NCBI GenBank assembly: GCA_963700885.1
Contig: CAVOZJ010000012.1
Coordinates: forward strand, 1 to 64,000
DNA from: Anderseniella sp963700885
GTDB taxonomy: Bacteria > Pseudomonadota > Alphaproteobacteria > Rhizobiales > Aestuariivirgaceae
DNA: 64,000 nucleotides
Direction of reading: 5' to 3'
In this document: in pieces, positions 54,172 through 62,854 of the stretch
Layout: each line of letters opens with the position of its first letter
How positions within the stretch are numbered: position 1 is the stretch's first letter
Notes under the pieces: model-generated
The model's database searches: none
Seen by the model: only the letters and a program-made list of their open reading frames with translations
What the model was told of the DNA's origin: nothing
Made by a program: the position numbers and the translations under genes

Positions 54172-55362
54172 ATGTCTACGCAGAATCCGGTGTTCATACC
54201 CGGCCCGACAAACATTCCTGAAGAGCTTCGCCGTGCAATTGACTTTCCAACAATCGACCACCGCTCTGCGGCATTCGTGGAAATGCTGAAACCGGTACTT
54301 GAAGGTATCAAGCGCATCCTCAAGACCAGGACAGGCGAAACCATGATCTTTCCGGCAACCGGCACCGGCGCCTGGGAAGCAGCGGTAACCAATACGCTGT
54401 CGCCAGGTGACAGGGTGTTGGCCGCCCACCATGGCATGTTCTCCCGCCGCTGGATTGACCTGTGCCAGCGACAGGGTCTCGACGTGCAGGTGATTACCGA
54501 AGCGTGGGGAAAGGGTGTGCCCGCAGACGCTTTCGAGCAGGCCCTGAAGGCTGACACCGGACACAGGATCAAGGCTGTTCTTGTCACCCACAATGAAACG
54601 GCAACCGGCGTTCGTTCCGATGTTGCGGCTGTTCGCGCAGCGATGGACGCCGCCAGGCACCCGGCCTTGTTGCTGGTCGACGGCGTAAGTTCCATTGCTT
54701 CCATGGATTTCCGCATGGATGAATGGGGAGTGGACGTTGCCATCACCGGTTCGCAGAAGGGTTTCATGCTTCCGGTGGGTCTTGCCATCGCCGGAGTAAG
54801 CCCAAAGGCACTGGAGGCAATGAAAACCGCAAAGTGTCCGCGTTGTTTCTTCGATTTCCGCGACATGCTTCGAACAAATGCCGATGGCGGGTACCCGTAT
54901 ACGCCGCCGACCAGCCTGATCCGGGGGATGGATCTGTCGATCAGGATGCTTGAGGCCGAAGGACTGGATAACGTCTTTGCCCGCCACTTCCGGATCGCAG
55001 AGGGCGTGCGCAGGGCAGTCGATGCCTGGGGACTGGAACTGTGTGCAAGGGAAGTTGCGCTGCAATCCGACACCGTCAGCGCTGTCCTAACGCCCGGTGG
55101 TTTCGATTCAAACAGGATCGTTACCCATGCCGCGAACAAGTATGGCGTTGCCTTCAGTGTCGGGCTTGGCGACGTGGCTGGAAAGGTGTTCCGCATAGGC
55201 CACCTCGGGTCGATGACCGATGTGATGGCACTGTCGGGCATAGCTGCCGCCGAGATGTCGATGGCCGACCTGGACCTGGATGTTCAACTGGGATCCGGCG
55301 TTGCAGCGGCGCAGGAATACTATAGAACCAGTCTTGGCGCCCGGAAGGCACAAGCCGCGTGA
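54172..55362 (+). CDS. bhcA: L-aspartate--glyoxylate aminotransferase (BhcA)
   Basis: 396 residues. Fold-type I aminotransferase of the alanine-glyoxylate/serine-glyoxylate family: NPVFIPGPTNIPEELRRAID, FPATGTGAWEAAVTNTL, LLLVDGVSSIASMDFRMDEW and PLP-lysine Lys196 in ITGSQKGFML. In the cycle it makes glycine from glyoxylate with aspartate as donor. First gene of the bhcABCD order, with the regulator divergent. Confidence 0.92.
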   Translation: MSTQNPVFIPGPTNIPEELRRAIDFPTIDHRSAAFVEMLKPVLEGIKRILKTRTGETMIFPATGTGAWEAAVTNTLSPGDRVLAAHHGMFSRRWIDLCQRQGLDVQVITEAWGKGVPADAFEQALKADTGHRIKAVLVTHNETATGVRSDVAAVRAAMDAARHPALLLVDGVSSIASMDFRMDEWGVDVAITGSQKGFMLPVGLAIAGVSPKALEAMKTAKCPRCFFDFRDMLRTNADGGYPYTPPTSLIRGMDLSIRMLEAEGLDNVFARHFRIAEGVRRAVDAWGLELCAREVALQSDTVSAVLTPGGFDSNRIVTHAANKYGVAFSVGLGDVAGKVFRIGHLGSMTDVMALSGIAAAEMSMADLDLDVQLGSGVAAAQEYYRTSLGARKAQAA

Positions 55363-55388
55363 TGAACGTCGGTTGCAAGGTGGATACC

Positions 55389-56342
55389 ATGTACATTCCC
55401 GAGTATCACGACGTTGAGACTGCCCACAGGCGGATAGCGCCTTACATTCATCGCACGCCGGTTCTTACCAGCACGTTCATGAATGATCTCACGGGCGCGG
55501 AACTGTTTTTCAAATGTGAAAACTTTCAAAAGGCAGGCGCCTTCAAGGTCCGCGGCGCATCAAATGCGGTTTTCGGACTGTCGGACGAACAAGCTGCAAA
55601 GGGTGTGGCCACCCACTCATCCGGCAATCACGGACTGTCCCTGAGTTATGCTGCTGGCAGGCGGGGAATTCCGGTGTCCGTGGTGGTGCCGCGCACGGCG
55701 CCGGAGGCAAAAAAGCAGGCCATGCGCGGCTACGGCGCCACGGTTGTGGAATGTGAACCCAGCACGTCATCACGCGAAGCGGTCTTCGCCGAAGTGGTAG
55801 CCAGATCAGGCGCCGACTTTGTTCATCCCTACAACGACCCCCGGGTCATTGCCGGGCAGGCAACCTGTTCAAGGGAAATGCTGGAAGAATTGGGAACGCT
55901 TGACGCCGTTATCGCGCCAATCGGCGGTGGCGGCATGGTTTCGGGAACTTGTCTCACGGTTTCCACAATCGCACCTGGCACCAGGATCTATGCGGCCGAA
56001 CCCGTCAACGCGGACGATGCCTGCCGGTCATTCAGGGCTGGCCATATCATTGCCGATGATGCACCCGATACCATTGCTGACGGCCTGAAGGTACCGCTGA
56101 AGGAACTGACCTGGCATTTCGTGAAAACCCATGTTGAAGACATTCTGACTGCGAGTGAGCAGGAGATCATCGATGCAATGTACCTGACCTGGCAGCGCAT
56201 GAAAATGGTCATGGAGCCCAGCAGTGCGGTGCCTTTGGCGGCCATCATCCGAAACCGGGAGCTGTTTGCCGGAAAACGGGTAGGCGTCATCATAACCGGC
56301 GGTAATGTCGATCTCGACAAGCTGCCCTGGCTTGGCCGATAA
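55389..56342 (+). CDS. bhcB: Beta-hydroxyaspartate dehydratase (BhcB)
   Basis: 317 residues from ATG 55389, chosen over the overlapping ATG 55359 because AAGGTGG precedes it. Serine/threonine-dehydratase fold: PLP-lysine Lys53 in FQKAGAFKVRGASNAV, THSSGNHGLSLSYA, the phosphate loop IGGGGMVSGT, and IITGGNVDLDKLPW. It converts beta-hydroxyaspartate to iminosuccinate and water. A general serine/threonine dehydratase is the alternative, but the four-gene order decides. Confidence 0.88.
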   Translation: MYIPEYHDVETAHRRIAPYIHRTPVLTSTFMNDLTGAELFFKCENFQKAGAFKVRGASNAVFGLSDEQAAKGVATHSSGNHGLSLSYAAGRRGIPVSVVVPRTAPEAKKQAMRGYGATVVECEPSTSSREAVFAEVVARSGADFVHPYNDPRVIAGQATCSREMLEELGTLDAVIAPIGGGGMVSGTCLTVSTIAPGTRIYAAEPVNADDACRSFRAGHIIADDAPDTIADGLKVPLKELTWHFVKTHVEDILTASEQEIIDAMYLTWQRMKMVMEPSSAVPLAAIIRNRELFAGKRVGVIITGGNVDLDKLPWLGR

Positions 56343-56382
56343 CATCAATGGGTCCCGACCCACCGCAATTTGGAGAAAAACC

Positions 56383-57546
56383 ATGAACGCACCGGTAAAC
56401 CTGGAAAAGCTTGAAGTTGGTTATGACGTACCTGCCCTGCCGGGTATGGATGAAAAGGACATTCAAACACCCTGCCTGATCCTTGACCTCGACGCGCTGG
56501 AACGCAACATCAGGAAAATGGGTGACTATGCCAGGGCCCACGGCATGCGCCACCGTGTTCACGGCAAGATGCACAAGTCGGTTGATGTAGCCAGGCTTCA
56601 GGAAAAACTCGGTGGTGCGATCGGAGTGTGCTGCCAGAAGGTCAGTGAAGCCGAGGTTTTCGCGCGTGGCGGTATCAAGGACATTCTCGTCTCAAACCAG
56701 GTACGCGACGCTGCCAAGATTGACCGCCTGGCGCGCCTGCCTGATTTTGGCGCCCGGATAATTGTCTGCGTGGATGACATCGCAAATGTCGCCGGCCTGT
56801 CGGCTGCGGCGCAAAAGCATGGCAACCAGATTGAGTGCCTGGTCGAGATTGACTGTGGCGCCGGCCGTTGCGGCGTGACTACGACCGGGGCGGTAGTTGA
56901 AATTGCAAGGGCAATCGACGCTGCACCGGGTCTCAGGTTCACCGGGATACAGGCCTATCAGGGCGCCATGCAGCACATTGACAGTTATCAGGGCCGCGAG
57001 GAAAAACTCGACGTGGCCATTGCAATGGTCAAGGACGCCGTGAAAGCCCTGAAGCTTGAAAACCTCGAACCTGAACTCGTCAGCGGCGGGGGAACCGGGT
57101 CTTACTATTTTGAAAGCAATTCAGGTGTGTTCAACGAATTGCAATGTGGTTCCTACGCGTTCATGGACGCCGATTATGGCCGCATTCTCGACAGGGACGG
57201 CAACCGGATCGACCAGGGAGAATGGGAAAATGCATTGTTTATCCTCACGTCCGTCATGTCCCATGCCAAACCCGACAAGGCCATAGTGGACGCTGGACTG
57301 AAAGCACAGTCAGTCGATAGCGGTCTACCTTTCGTCTTTGGCCGCGACGACGTGACATACATCAAGTGTTCCGACGAACATGGGGTGGTGGAAGACAAGA
57401 ACGGTGTGCTGAAGGTCAACGACAAGCTTCGTCTCGTGCCCGGTCATTGCGATCCGACCTGCAATGTTCATGACTGGTATGTGGGTGTGCGAAACGGCAA
57501 GGTGGAAAAACTTTGGCCGGTTTCTGCCCGTGGCAAGGCGTACTAG
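56383..57546 (+). CDS. bhcC: Beta-hydroxyaspartate aldolase (BhcC)
   Basis: 387 residues from ATG 56383 (TGGAGAAAAACC upstream). D-threonine-aldolase/alanine-racemase fold: IQTPCLILDLDALERNIRKM, the PLP-lysine in RVHGKMHKS (Lys62), VEIDCGAGRCGVTT, SGGGTGSYYFE, and metal site GHCDPTCNVHDW. It condenses glycine and glyoxylate to 3-hydroxyaspartate. The third bhc gene, 40 bp after bhcB. Confidence 0.9.
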   Translation: MNAPVNLEKLEVGYDVPALPGMDEKDIQTPCLILDLDALERNIRKMGDYARAHGMRHRVHGKMHKSVDVARLQEKLGGAIGVCCQKVSEAEVFARGGIKDILVSNQVRDAAKIDRLARLPDFGARIIVCVDDIANVAGLSAAAQKHGNQIECLVEIDCGAGRCGVTTTGAVVEIARAIDAAPGLRFTGIQAYQGAMQHIDSYQGREEKLDVAIAMVKDAVKALKLENLEPELVSGGGTGSYYFESNSGVFNELQCGSYAFMDADYGRILDRDGNRIDQGEWENALFILTSVMSHAKPDKAIVDAGLKAQSVDSGLPFVFGRDDVTYIKCSDEHGVVEDKNGVLKVNDKLRLVPGHCDPTCNVHDWYVGVRNGKVEKLWPVSARGKAY

Positions 57547-57557
57547 GGAACCAGTGC

Positions 57558-58523
57558 ATGCTAATCGTCAGCGAAGAAACCTGCCGCGATATTATCGGCA
57601 GGCCAGAGGCCTTCAGGGCTGTTGAGGAGGTATTTGCCGCCATGGCTCGCGGCGACGCCTGCAACTTTCCCGTTGTCCGGGAAGCCATCGGTTACGCCGA
57701 CGCGCTTTACGGCTTCAAGTCAGGGTTTGACAAGGCCGGGCTGGTCCTCGGCCTGAAGTCAGGCGGCTACTGGCCCGGCAATGAGGCAAAGGGACTGACC
57801 AACCATCAGTCCACCGTTTTTCTGTTTGACGCGGACACTGGCAGGCCCAGGGCAATGGTCGGGGGGAATTACCTCACCGCCGTGCGTACGGCGGCCGCTT
57901 CTGCGGTCTCGATCAGCTATCTGGCGAGGAAGGACTCCAGGGTTCTCGGCATGATAGGCGCTGGATTCCAGAGCGTATTTCAGATGCGCGCGGCACTTGA
58001 GCAACGCGAATTTGAAAAGGTGATCGGGTGGAACTACCATCCTGAAATGCTGTCGCGCCTGGAAGAAACCGCAAGCCAGGCAGGACTGCCCTTCGAAGCC
58101 GTCGACCTCGACCGGCTGGGCGCCGAGGCAGATGTGATCATTTCAATCACGTCGAGCTTCGCTCCGATTATCATGCGCGCGCAGGTCGCCGCTGGAACCC
58201 ATCTGGCCTGCATGGGCACCGACACCATTGGCAAGCAGGAAGTAGATGCCGAACTGGTGGCGGCGGCCACGGTTTTCACCGATGAAGTTGCGCAATCAGT
58301 CTCCATCGGCGAAACCCAACATGCCATCGCCCGCGGATTGATCAGGGCAGGCGACATCACTGCGCTGGGTGCGGTAATCAACGCAGACCACAAAGGCCGT
58401 TCTTCTGATACGGAGATCACCCTGTTTGACGGCACCGGTGTGGGCCTGCAGGATCTGGCGGTGGCTTCGGTTGCCGTTGACCTTGCGAAAGCGCAAGGCA
58501 GGGCGACCGAGATAAACCTGTAG
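57558..58523 (+). CDS. bhcD: Iminosuccinate reductase (BhcD)
   Basis: 321 residues from ATG 57558 (TAGGGAACC upstream). Ornithine-cyclodeaminase/mu-crystallin family: FKSGFDKAGLVLGLKSGGYW (active-site Lys67), GGNYLTAVRTAAASAVSISY, and the NAD loop MIGAGFQSVFQMRA (134-139). It reduces iminosuccinate to aspartate, which re-enters as amino donor. Last gene of the cycle, 11 bp after bhcC. Confidence 0.9.
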   Translation: MLIVSEETCRDIIGRPEAFRAVEEVFAAMARGDACNFPVVREAIGYADALYGFKSGFDKAGLVLGLKSGGYWPGNEAKGLTNHQSTVFLFDADTGRPRAMVGGNYLTAVRTAAASAVSISYLARKDSRVLGMIGAGFQSVFQMRAALEQREFEKVIGWNYHPEMLSRLEETASQAGLPFEAVDLDRLGAEADVIISITSSFAPIIMRAQVAAGTHLACMGTDTIGKQEVDAELVAAATVFTDEVAQSVSIGETQHAIARGLIRAGDITALGAVINADHKGRSSDTEITLFDGTGVGLQDLAVASVAVDLAKAQGRATEINL

Positions 58524-59132
58524 ACCAGCGCCTGGTTTTTCCGGCCAGCCACGGTCACAGTTCATCAAGGCGGTGGGAGGCTCTGCAGGCCTCACCGTGC
58601 ATAGGCTTGCGCGGATGGATCGGCCCTCAATGCTGCGGACAAGCGACGGCATGTGACGGCGGCGATGCAGTTCTGTTAGAAGAACTCGCCTCGGGACCAG
58701 CCTACGGGGAAGATGAAAATTACGCTACTCACTGCAAGCCTCGGGTCACATGCCGTCTACTTCACTGCAAAGCCCAAAGCAGGCTAAAATAGGTCGATAC
58801 CATGACAACTTGATGGCTGCCGTAGGATTGAGGGAGCACAGATAGCGAAGGCCGCCAGGGAGGGGTAACCCGGCGGCCTTCTTCGCAAGGTCGTTTGCAG
58901 GGGAAGCATTAAGGCCTTGTGCAACTGGATTTATAGCAGGCGTTCATTTCAACTCCAGTTAATTCCAGTTAATGTCCCGCCACTTTTGGCCGCCGGCGCG
59001 CGGCATTCTGATTCAATACCGGTCTGACAGGAACCGGCGCATGCTGGATCGAAGTTGCATGCATATTGATAACAACGCTAACCTGCTGTTCAATACCCGG
59101 GACAACAGCACAACAAAGAGGATGTGAAACAG
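58524..59132. other. Intergenic region without a convincing gene; one GC-rich stem-loop
   Basis: About 600 bp between bhcD and the DUF883 gene. GAAGGCCGCC (58847-58856) pairs with GGCGGCCTTC (58872-58881) in a hairpin of 10 pairs with a 15-base loop. It is far from the bhcD stop, so it may end a non-coding transcript or be structural. The open frame at 58607-58792 is Cys-rich and unlike any family. I see no RNA gene. Confidence 0.5.
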
Positions 59133-59447
59133 ATGGCTGAAGCAAGAAAGACAGCGCCGTCGGCGACCGACGTGGAAGACCAGATCAAGACTATACGTGA
59201 TGACATCGCAACGCTGACAACCTTGCTTCAGGGCCTTGCAGGAGCCAAGGCCGGAGAGGCCCGCAAGGCTGTAAAGGATGAGGCAGACGATTTGCTGAAG
59301 CGGTCCAGGGAGACCGCTGACGAGGCAAGGGCCCGGGCAAGGCAGGCCGCTGGTTCTGTTGAGGAATACGTTTCCGAAAAGCCGCTGCAGTCGGCTCTGA
59401 TAGCCTTGCTTGTGGGCATATTTATCGGCTCGTTATCCCGCCGATGA
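59133..59447 (+). CDS. DUF883/ElaB-YqjD family ribosome- or membrane-associated protein
   Basis: 104 residues from ATG 59133, ten bases after AGAGGA; a GTG at 59124 is too close to that site. Long Ala/Lys/Glu-rich coiled coil (EARKAVKDEADDLLKRSRET, ADEARARARQAAGSVEEYV) and one C-terminal helix (ALIALLVGIFIGSLSRR). Relatives in E. coli anchor ribosomes in stationary phase. First of three tightly spaced envelope genes. Confidence 0.82.
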   Translation: MAEARKTAPSATDVEDQIKTIRDDIATLTTLLQGLAGAKAGEARKAVKDEADDLLKRSRETADEARARARQAAGSVEEYVSEKPLQSALIALLVGIFIGSLSRR

Positions 59448-59460
59448 ACGGAACTGACCA

Positions 59461-59856
59461 ATGCTGAGGCAACTTTTCACCGCCCTGCTGAAGAGCGAAA
59501 TGACAGAAATCAGGCGCCGCTGTGCCGGCGGGGTTCTGCTGTTGTGTGCCATCTGGCTGCTGGGCCTTGCAGGGCTGTTTGGTTTGCTGGCGCTTTATCT
59601 GTGGCTTTCAACGCAAATGGTAGCCTGGCAGGCAGCACTGGTTGTTGTCTGCGTCCTTGTAGTCATTGCGGCAATTTTCTGGATCAGCGGACGCAGCAAG
59701 ATGCGCCGGCACGCGAAGCAGCGTGACGAGGTTGATCAGTACATTCACACCCTGTTGGGCAGGCCCGGCGAGAACGAAGATGGCAAGTCATCGCTGGGGA
59801 TCATTGCCGTTGCAGCACTGGCCGGATTGATCATCGGCCGTAAAGCGGGCAAATGA
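59461..59856 (+). CDS. Phage-holin-like family III/YqjE-type membrane protein
   Basis: 131 residues with two central helices (VLLLCAIWLLGLAGLFGLLA and WQAALVVVCVLVVIAAIFWI) and a third weak C-terminal one (IIAVAALAGLIIGRKAG). It matches the pattern of YqjE/DUF1469 proteins that follow DUF883 genes. The stop overlaps the next start (ATGA). Not expected to be a true lytic holin in this context. Confidence 0.72.
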   Translation: MLRQLFTALLKSEMTEIRRRCAGGVLLLCAIWLLGLAGLFGLLALYLWLSTQMVAWQAALVVVCVLVVIAAIFWISGRSKMRRHAKQRDEVDQYIHTLLGRPGENEDGKSSLGIIAVAALAGLIIGRKAGK

Positions 59857-60932
59857 TCAAGTCTCCCCATCTGTCACTCATCGAGCGCATGCTGCCAATT
59901 GCGCTGCTGGCTGGCGTTATTCTCATCTTTGCGCTGACGCTGTATCCTTTTCTGCCTGCCATTCTCTGGGCCATCATGGTCGCTGTTGCCATCGAGCCTT
60001 ACTATCAGAGGCTTGTTGCCTGGTCGGGTGGCCGGCGCATTCTGGTTGCCTGGCTGATGGGGCTTGGATTGATGCTGGCTATCCTGGTGCCGGCCATCGG
60101 GCTTGCCCGGACCCTCCTGGCTTTCATTCCTGATACTCTCTCCTGGTTCGAAAGGCTTGCCAGCTATACGGAACGGGTAGGGCCGGGGTCCATGCAGGAC
60201 CTGCCGGCGCTCGGACCTCATCTCAGCGCCCTGTGGGAAGCGATTTCCGATGATGCCACGAACGCAGTTTCACAGTTTCGCGGCGAACTGAAGACCATCC
60301 TGATTTGGATATTGCAGGAAGCAGAATTGCTGGGAGTGTTCGTGTTCGAGTTTTCTATCGGTGTTATTCTGGCTATGGTCCTTGTGTATAGATCGGACCG
60401 GGTTGCCGCACTGGCGTCAAAATTCTTTGAGCGGGCAGGCGGCCGGTTTGCCTCAAGGCTTGCTGAACATTCGGTCGTCACCACGCGTTCCGCTGTTCGA
60501 GGCGTCCTGGGGGCCGCGTTGGCACAAACCCTGGTGGCGACTTTCTCCTACGCGGTGGCCGGTGTGCCGGGATGGATGATATGGGCTGGCGTCACTTTCA
60601 TTCTGTCTCTGATACAGATTGGTCCCGTGCTCGTCTGGCTGCCCATGTCGCTCTGGCTGTGGACGCAGGATCAGCCGCAGATGGCTGCCTTCGTATTCTT
60701 GTGGGGGCTGATTGTCGTGAATATCACGGACAACGTCGTGCGGCCCCTGCTGGTAAGCAAGGACAGCGATATGCCTGCTTCGCTCGCCTTTCTGGGCGCG
60801 GTCGGGGGGCTGATGCAATGGGGTGTGGTCGGCGTATTCCTTGGTCCTGTCATTGTAGCGGTTGGCTACGAACTGGTGCTCAAATGGGTTGAACCGGACA
60901 CCCTGCCAGATGAAACTCTAAACGAGAGTTAG
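59853..60932 (+). CDS. AI-2E family transporter (PerM-like permease)
   Basis: 359 residues, about eight helices. Family pattern: PFLPAILWAIMVAVAIEPYY, SVVTTRSAVRGVLGAALAQT, WAGVTFILSLIQIGPVLVW, and DNVVRPLLVSKDSDMPASLA. Members export varied compounds or act as Na+/H+ antiporters; AI-2 transport is not implied. Last of the three-gene set, with a stem-loop 16 bp downstream. Confidence 0.85.
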   Translation: MIKSPHLSLIERMLPIALLAGVILIFALTLYPFLPAILWAIMVAVAIEPYYQRLVAWSGGRRILVAWLMGLGLMLAILVPAIGLARTLLAFIPDTLSWFERLASYTERVGPGSMQDLPALGPHLSALWEAISDDATNAVSQFRGELKTILIWILQEAELLGVFVFEFSIGVILAMVLVYRSDRVAALASKFFERAGGRFASRLAEHSVVTTRSAVRGVLGAALAQTLVATFSYAVAGVPGWMIWAGVTFILSLIQIGPVLVWLPMSLWLWTQDQPQMAAFVFLWGLIVVNITDNVVRPLLVSKDSDMPASLAFLGAVGGLMQWGVVGVFLGPVIVAVGYELVLKWVEPDTLPDETLNES

Positions 60933-60948
60933 TTCACCGAGATTCCAC

Positions 60949-60974
60949 TTGAGCCAGATACTCACCTGGCTCAA
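60949..60974 (+). terminator. Stem-loop after the AI-2E family gene
   Basis: TTGAGCCAG (60949-60957) and CTGGCTCAA (60966-60974) pair perfectly around eight bases, 16 bp after the stop. An A-rich run follows rather than T, so termination may be weak. Confidence 0.6.
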
Positions 60975-61481
60975 ACAATAACTGGTTCCAGAAACCCTGA
61001 CGGCGGACTTGGCGCGAATTGTCCACTCCCCTCGGTAATCAGGGCTGCGTATGTTTGTTACAGTCGAGCAGTGCATCCCAAAACTGAAGTTACGTGATCT
61101 TTTGCGTGACAAACGCCGGCCGGTTGCCCGTTCCTGTCAGGAGATGTAAGGCCAGAGGCAATCGTTTACTCGACGCCGAGCCTGGTTTCCCATGAGCCGG
61201 GATCACTAACCCTGGAGGAACCAGCAAGATTTTGTCCCGCGGGTTCGCTTTCCGGCTGTTTCAACCGGATTCAACATTCTTTTTTTCGCATAGAGCATAT
61301 TTTTTTGAGGGGCGTTATGTGAGAATCGGCAGTTCGGGCCGGTGCGTGGCACTTGCCGTGAAACAGGGGCTTCAGGGCGGAGTAACCCACAATGTTGTAA
61401 CCCGGTGCACCATCTGGAGCAGATGAACCTGTTGATTATTTTCACCCAGAATGTCCCTGCAGCAGGAAGAGGTTTTCAAGC
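60975..61481. other. Intergenic region, no gene found
   Basis: About 500 bp, more AT-rich towards the right end, before the secreted SH3 protein. Short open frames here resemble no family. It probably holds the promoter for that gene; I cannot place boxes with confidence. Confidence 0.4.
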
Positions 61482-62840
61482 ATGAAATACGCGCACGGCT
61501 TCGTTTCGCTTGGGTTGCTGGTCGCCAGCCTTGTCCTGGCAACAGCCGCAGGGCTGGCGGCCGACAGAACAGAAACTGAGAAATTTCGTAGCGGCACTTC
61601 ATCAGAGAATATCTCTGGCTCAATCACCGGTTACGACAGCGTCAGCTACCACCTGGGTGCGAAGGCTGATCAGTCGATGTCCGTCCTGTTCAATCCGGAC
61701 AATGCCAGCTGCTATTTCAACGTGCTCCCGCCAGGATCTCAGACGGCAATCTTCAATGGATCCGTCACCGGCAATGAATTCGCCAGCCGGTTACCTGACT
61801 CGGGAGATTACACAGTACAGGTTTACATGATGCGCAATGCGGCGCGGCGCGACGAGACATGCAAATACGACATCACCTTCGAGATTACAGGCGAAGATCA
61901 GCAATCCGGTCTGGCCAACCCTGGTGAAAATCTTGCCGATAGCGACGATAAGGACACTGACGGTATTGAAGATGAAAATGAGGTCAATCCACCACACTTC
62001 ACCGGTCGTGACGCGAGCCGGGCATGTCAGCGTTCGCTCGGGGAACAATATGGTGTGCGCCGCTCGGCATTTAGCGGTGTAAGCGTGCATCGCGCCGGAA
62101 GCGAGCATTTCTGGGTACAGGGCAATGTAGTGCGTCATCGCGGCCTGCCGGACGAGTTCACTTGTCGTGTTGTTCATGGTGAGGTGGTCGCATTGCGTGT
62201 TCATCCGCCAAAGACGCCGGCAGTTGCGGCAGGTGCAGGAGTGTTGGGCTCGGTTCTTGTTGGAACGCCACAGGCACTGGGCAAATCCGACTTTGAGAAC
62301 AACCCTCATCCGGTCTATGCGCGCGGCAATCCGTTTCGCGACCGGCAGCATCTCAACAACGCCTGTCAGCATGAGCTTGCCCGGCAACTGCGACATTCGC
62401 ATTCACAATTCGATGAGTTACGCATTGTCACCGGACATTTGAAAAACCGGGAACTGCAGGGAGACGGAACAATTCGTTGGTATGATGGTAACCATCTCAT
62501 TCACTTCACCTGCCATTTCGACAGACGCGGGCAGGTCGTCGATGGCCAGTTCTACTACTACCCTGCACAACCTGCCGCCTACAAGCCCGATTATGCTGAC
62601 GGCAATGCAGGTGGACCGGACAACTGGCGAGTGGTTGATGTGGCATCGAACGATGTTTTGTATGTGCATGCGCGAAACAGCCTTGCCAGCCGGCGTATCG
62701 GCAGTCTGCCGCACAATGCCCGGGGTGTGCGCAATTACGGTTGCCGCTGGAGCGATATCGACAAAGGCACCTGGTGTGAAATCGAGTATGAGGGTTTAAG
62801 AGGCTTTGCCGCCCAGCGTTATTTTCGTGAAGACAGTTGA
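61482..62840 (+). CDS. Secreted protein with lysozyme-inhibitor-like N-terminal and SH3-like C-terminal domains
   Basis: 452 residues. Signal peptide MKYAHGFVSLGLLVASLVLA, cleavage near GLAA. Residues 40-140 (SVSYHLGAKADQSMSVLFNP, FNVLPPGSQTAIFNG, SGDYTVQVYMMRNAARRDE) resemble periplasmic inhibitors of g-type lysozyme. An acidic linker (DSDDKDTDGIEDENE) follows, then a repeated His-rich region and a bacterial SH3 segment (VLYVHARNSLASRRIGSLP, WCEIEYEGLRGFAAQRYF). A cell-wall protective role is inferred. It precedes an L,D-transpeptidase by 14 bp. Confidence 0.72.
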   Translation: MKYAHGFVSLGLLVASLVLATAAGLAADRTETEKFRSGTSSENISGSITGYDSVSYHLGAKADQSMSVLFNPDNASCYFNVLPPGSQTAIFNGSVTGNEFASRLPDSGDYTVQVYMMRNAARRDETCKYDITFEITGEDQQSGLANPGENLADSDDKDTDGIEDENEVNPPHFTGRDASRACQRSLGEQYGVRRSAFSGVSVHRAGSEHFWVQGNVVRHRGLPDEFTCRVVHGEVVALRVHPPKTPAVAAGAGVLGSVLVGTPQALGKSDFENNPHPVYARGNPFRDRQHLNNACQHELARQLRHSHSQFDELRIVTGHLKNRELQGDGTIRWYDGNHLIHFTCHFDRRGQVVDGQFYYYPAQPAAYKPDYADGNAGGPDNWRVVDVASNDVLYVHARNSLASRRIGSLPHNARGVRNYGCRWSDIDKGTWCEIEYEGLRGFAAQRYFREDS

Positions 62841-62854
62841 TTAGGAAGCATCAC

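Noticed and set aside
58607..58792. Small Cys-rich frame after bhcD
   Set aside because: No ribosome site, no relatives I recognise and atypical composition.
59461..59856. Prophage holin
   Set aside because: The gene follows a DUF883 gene and precedes an AI-2E family gene with overlaps, a chromosomal envelope context without other phage genes.
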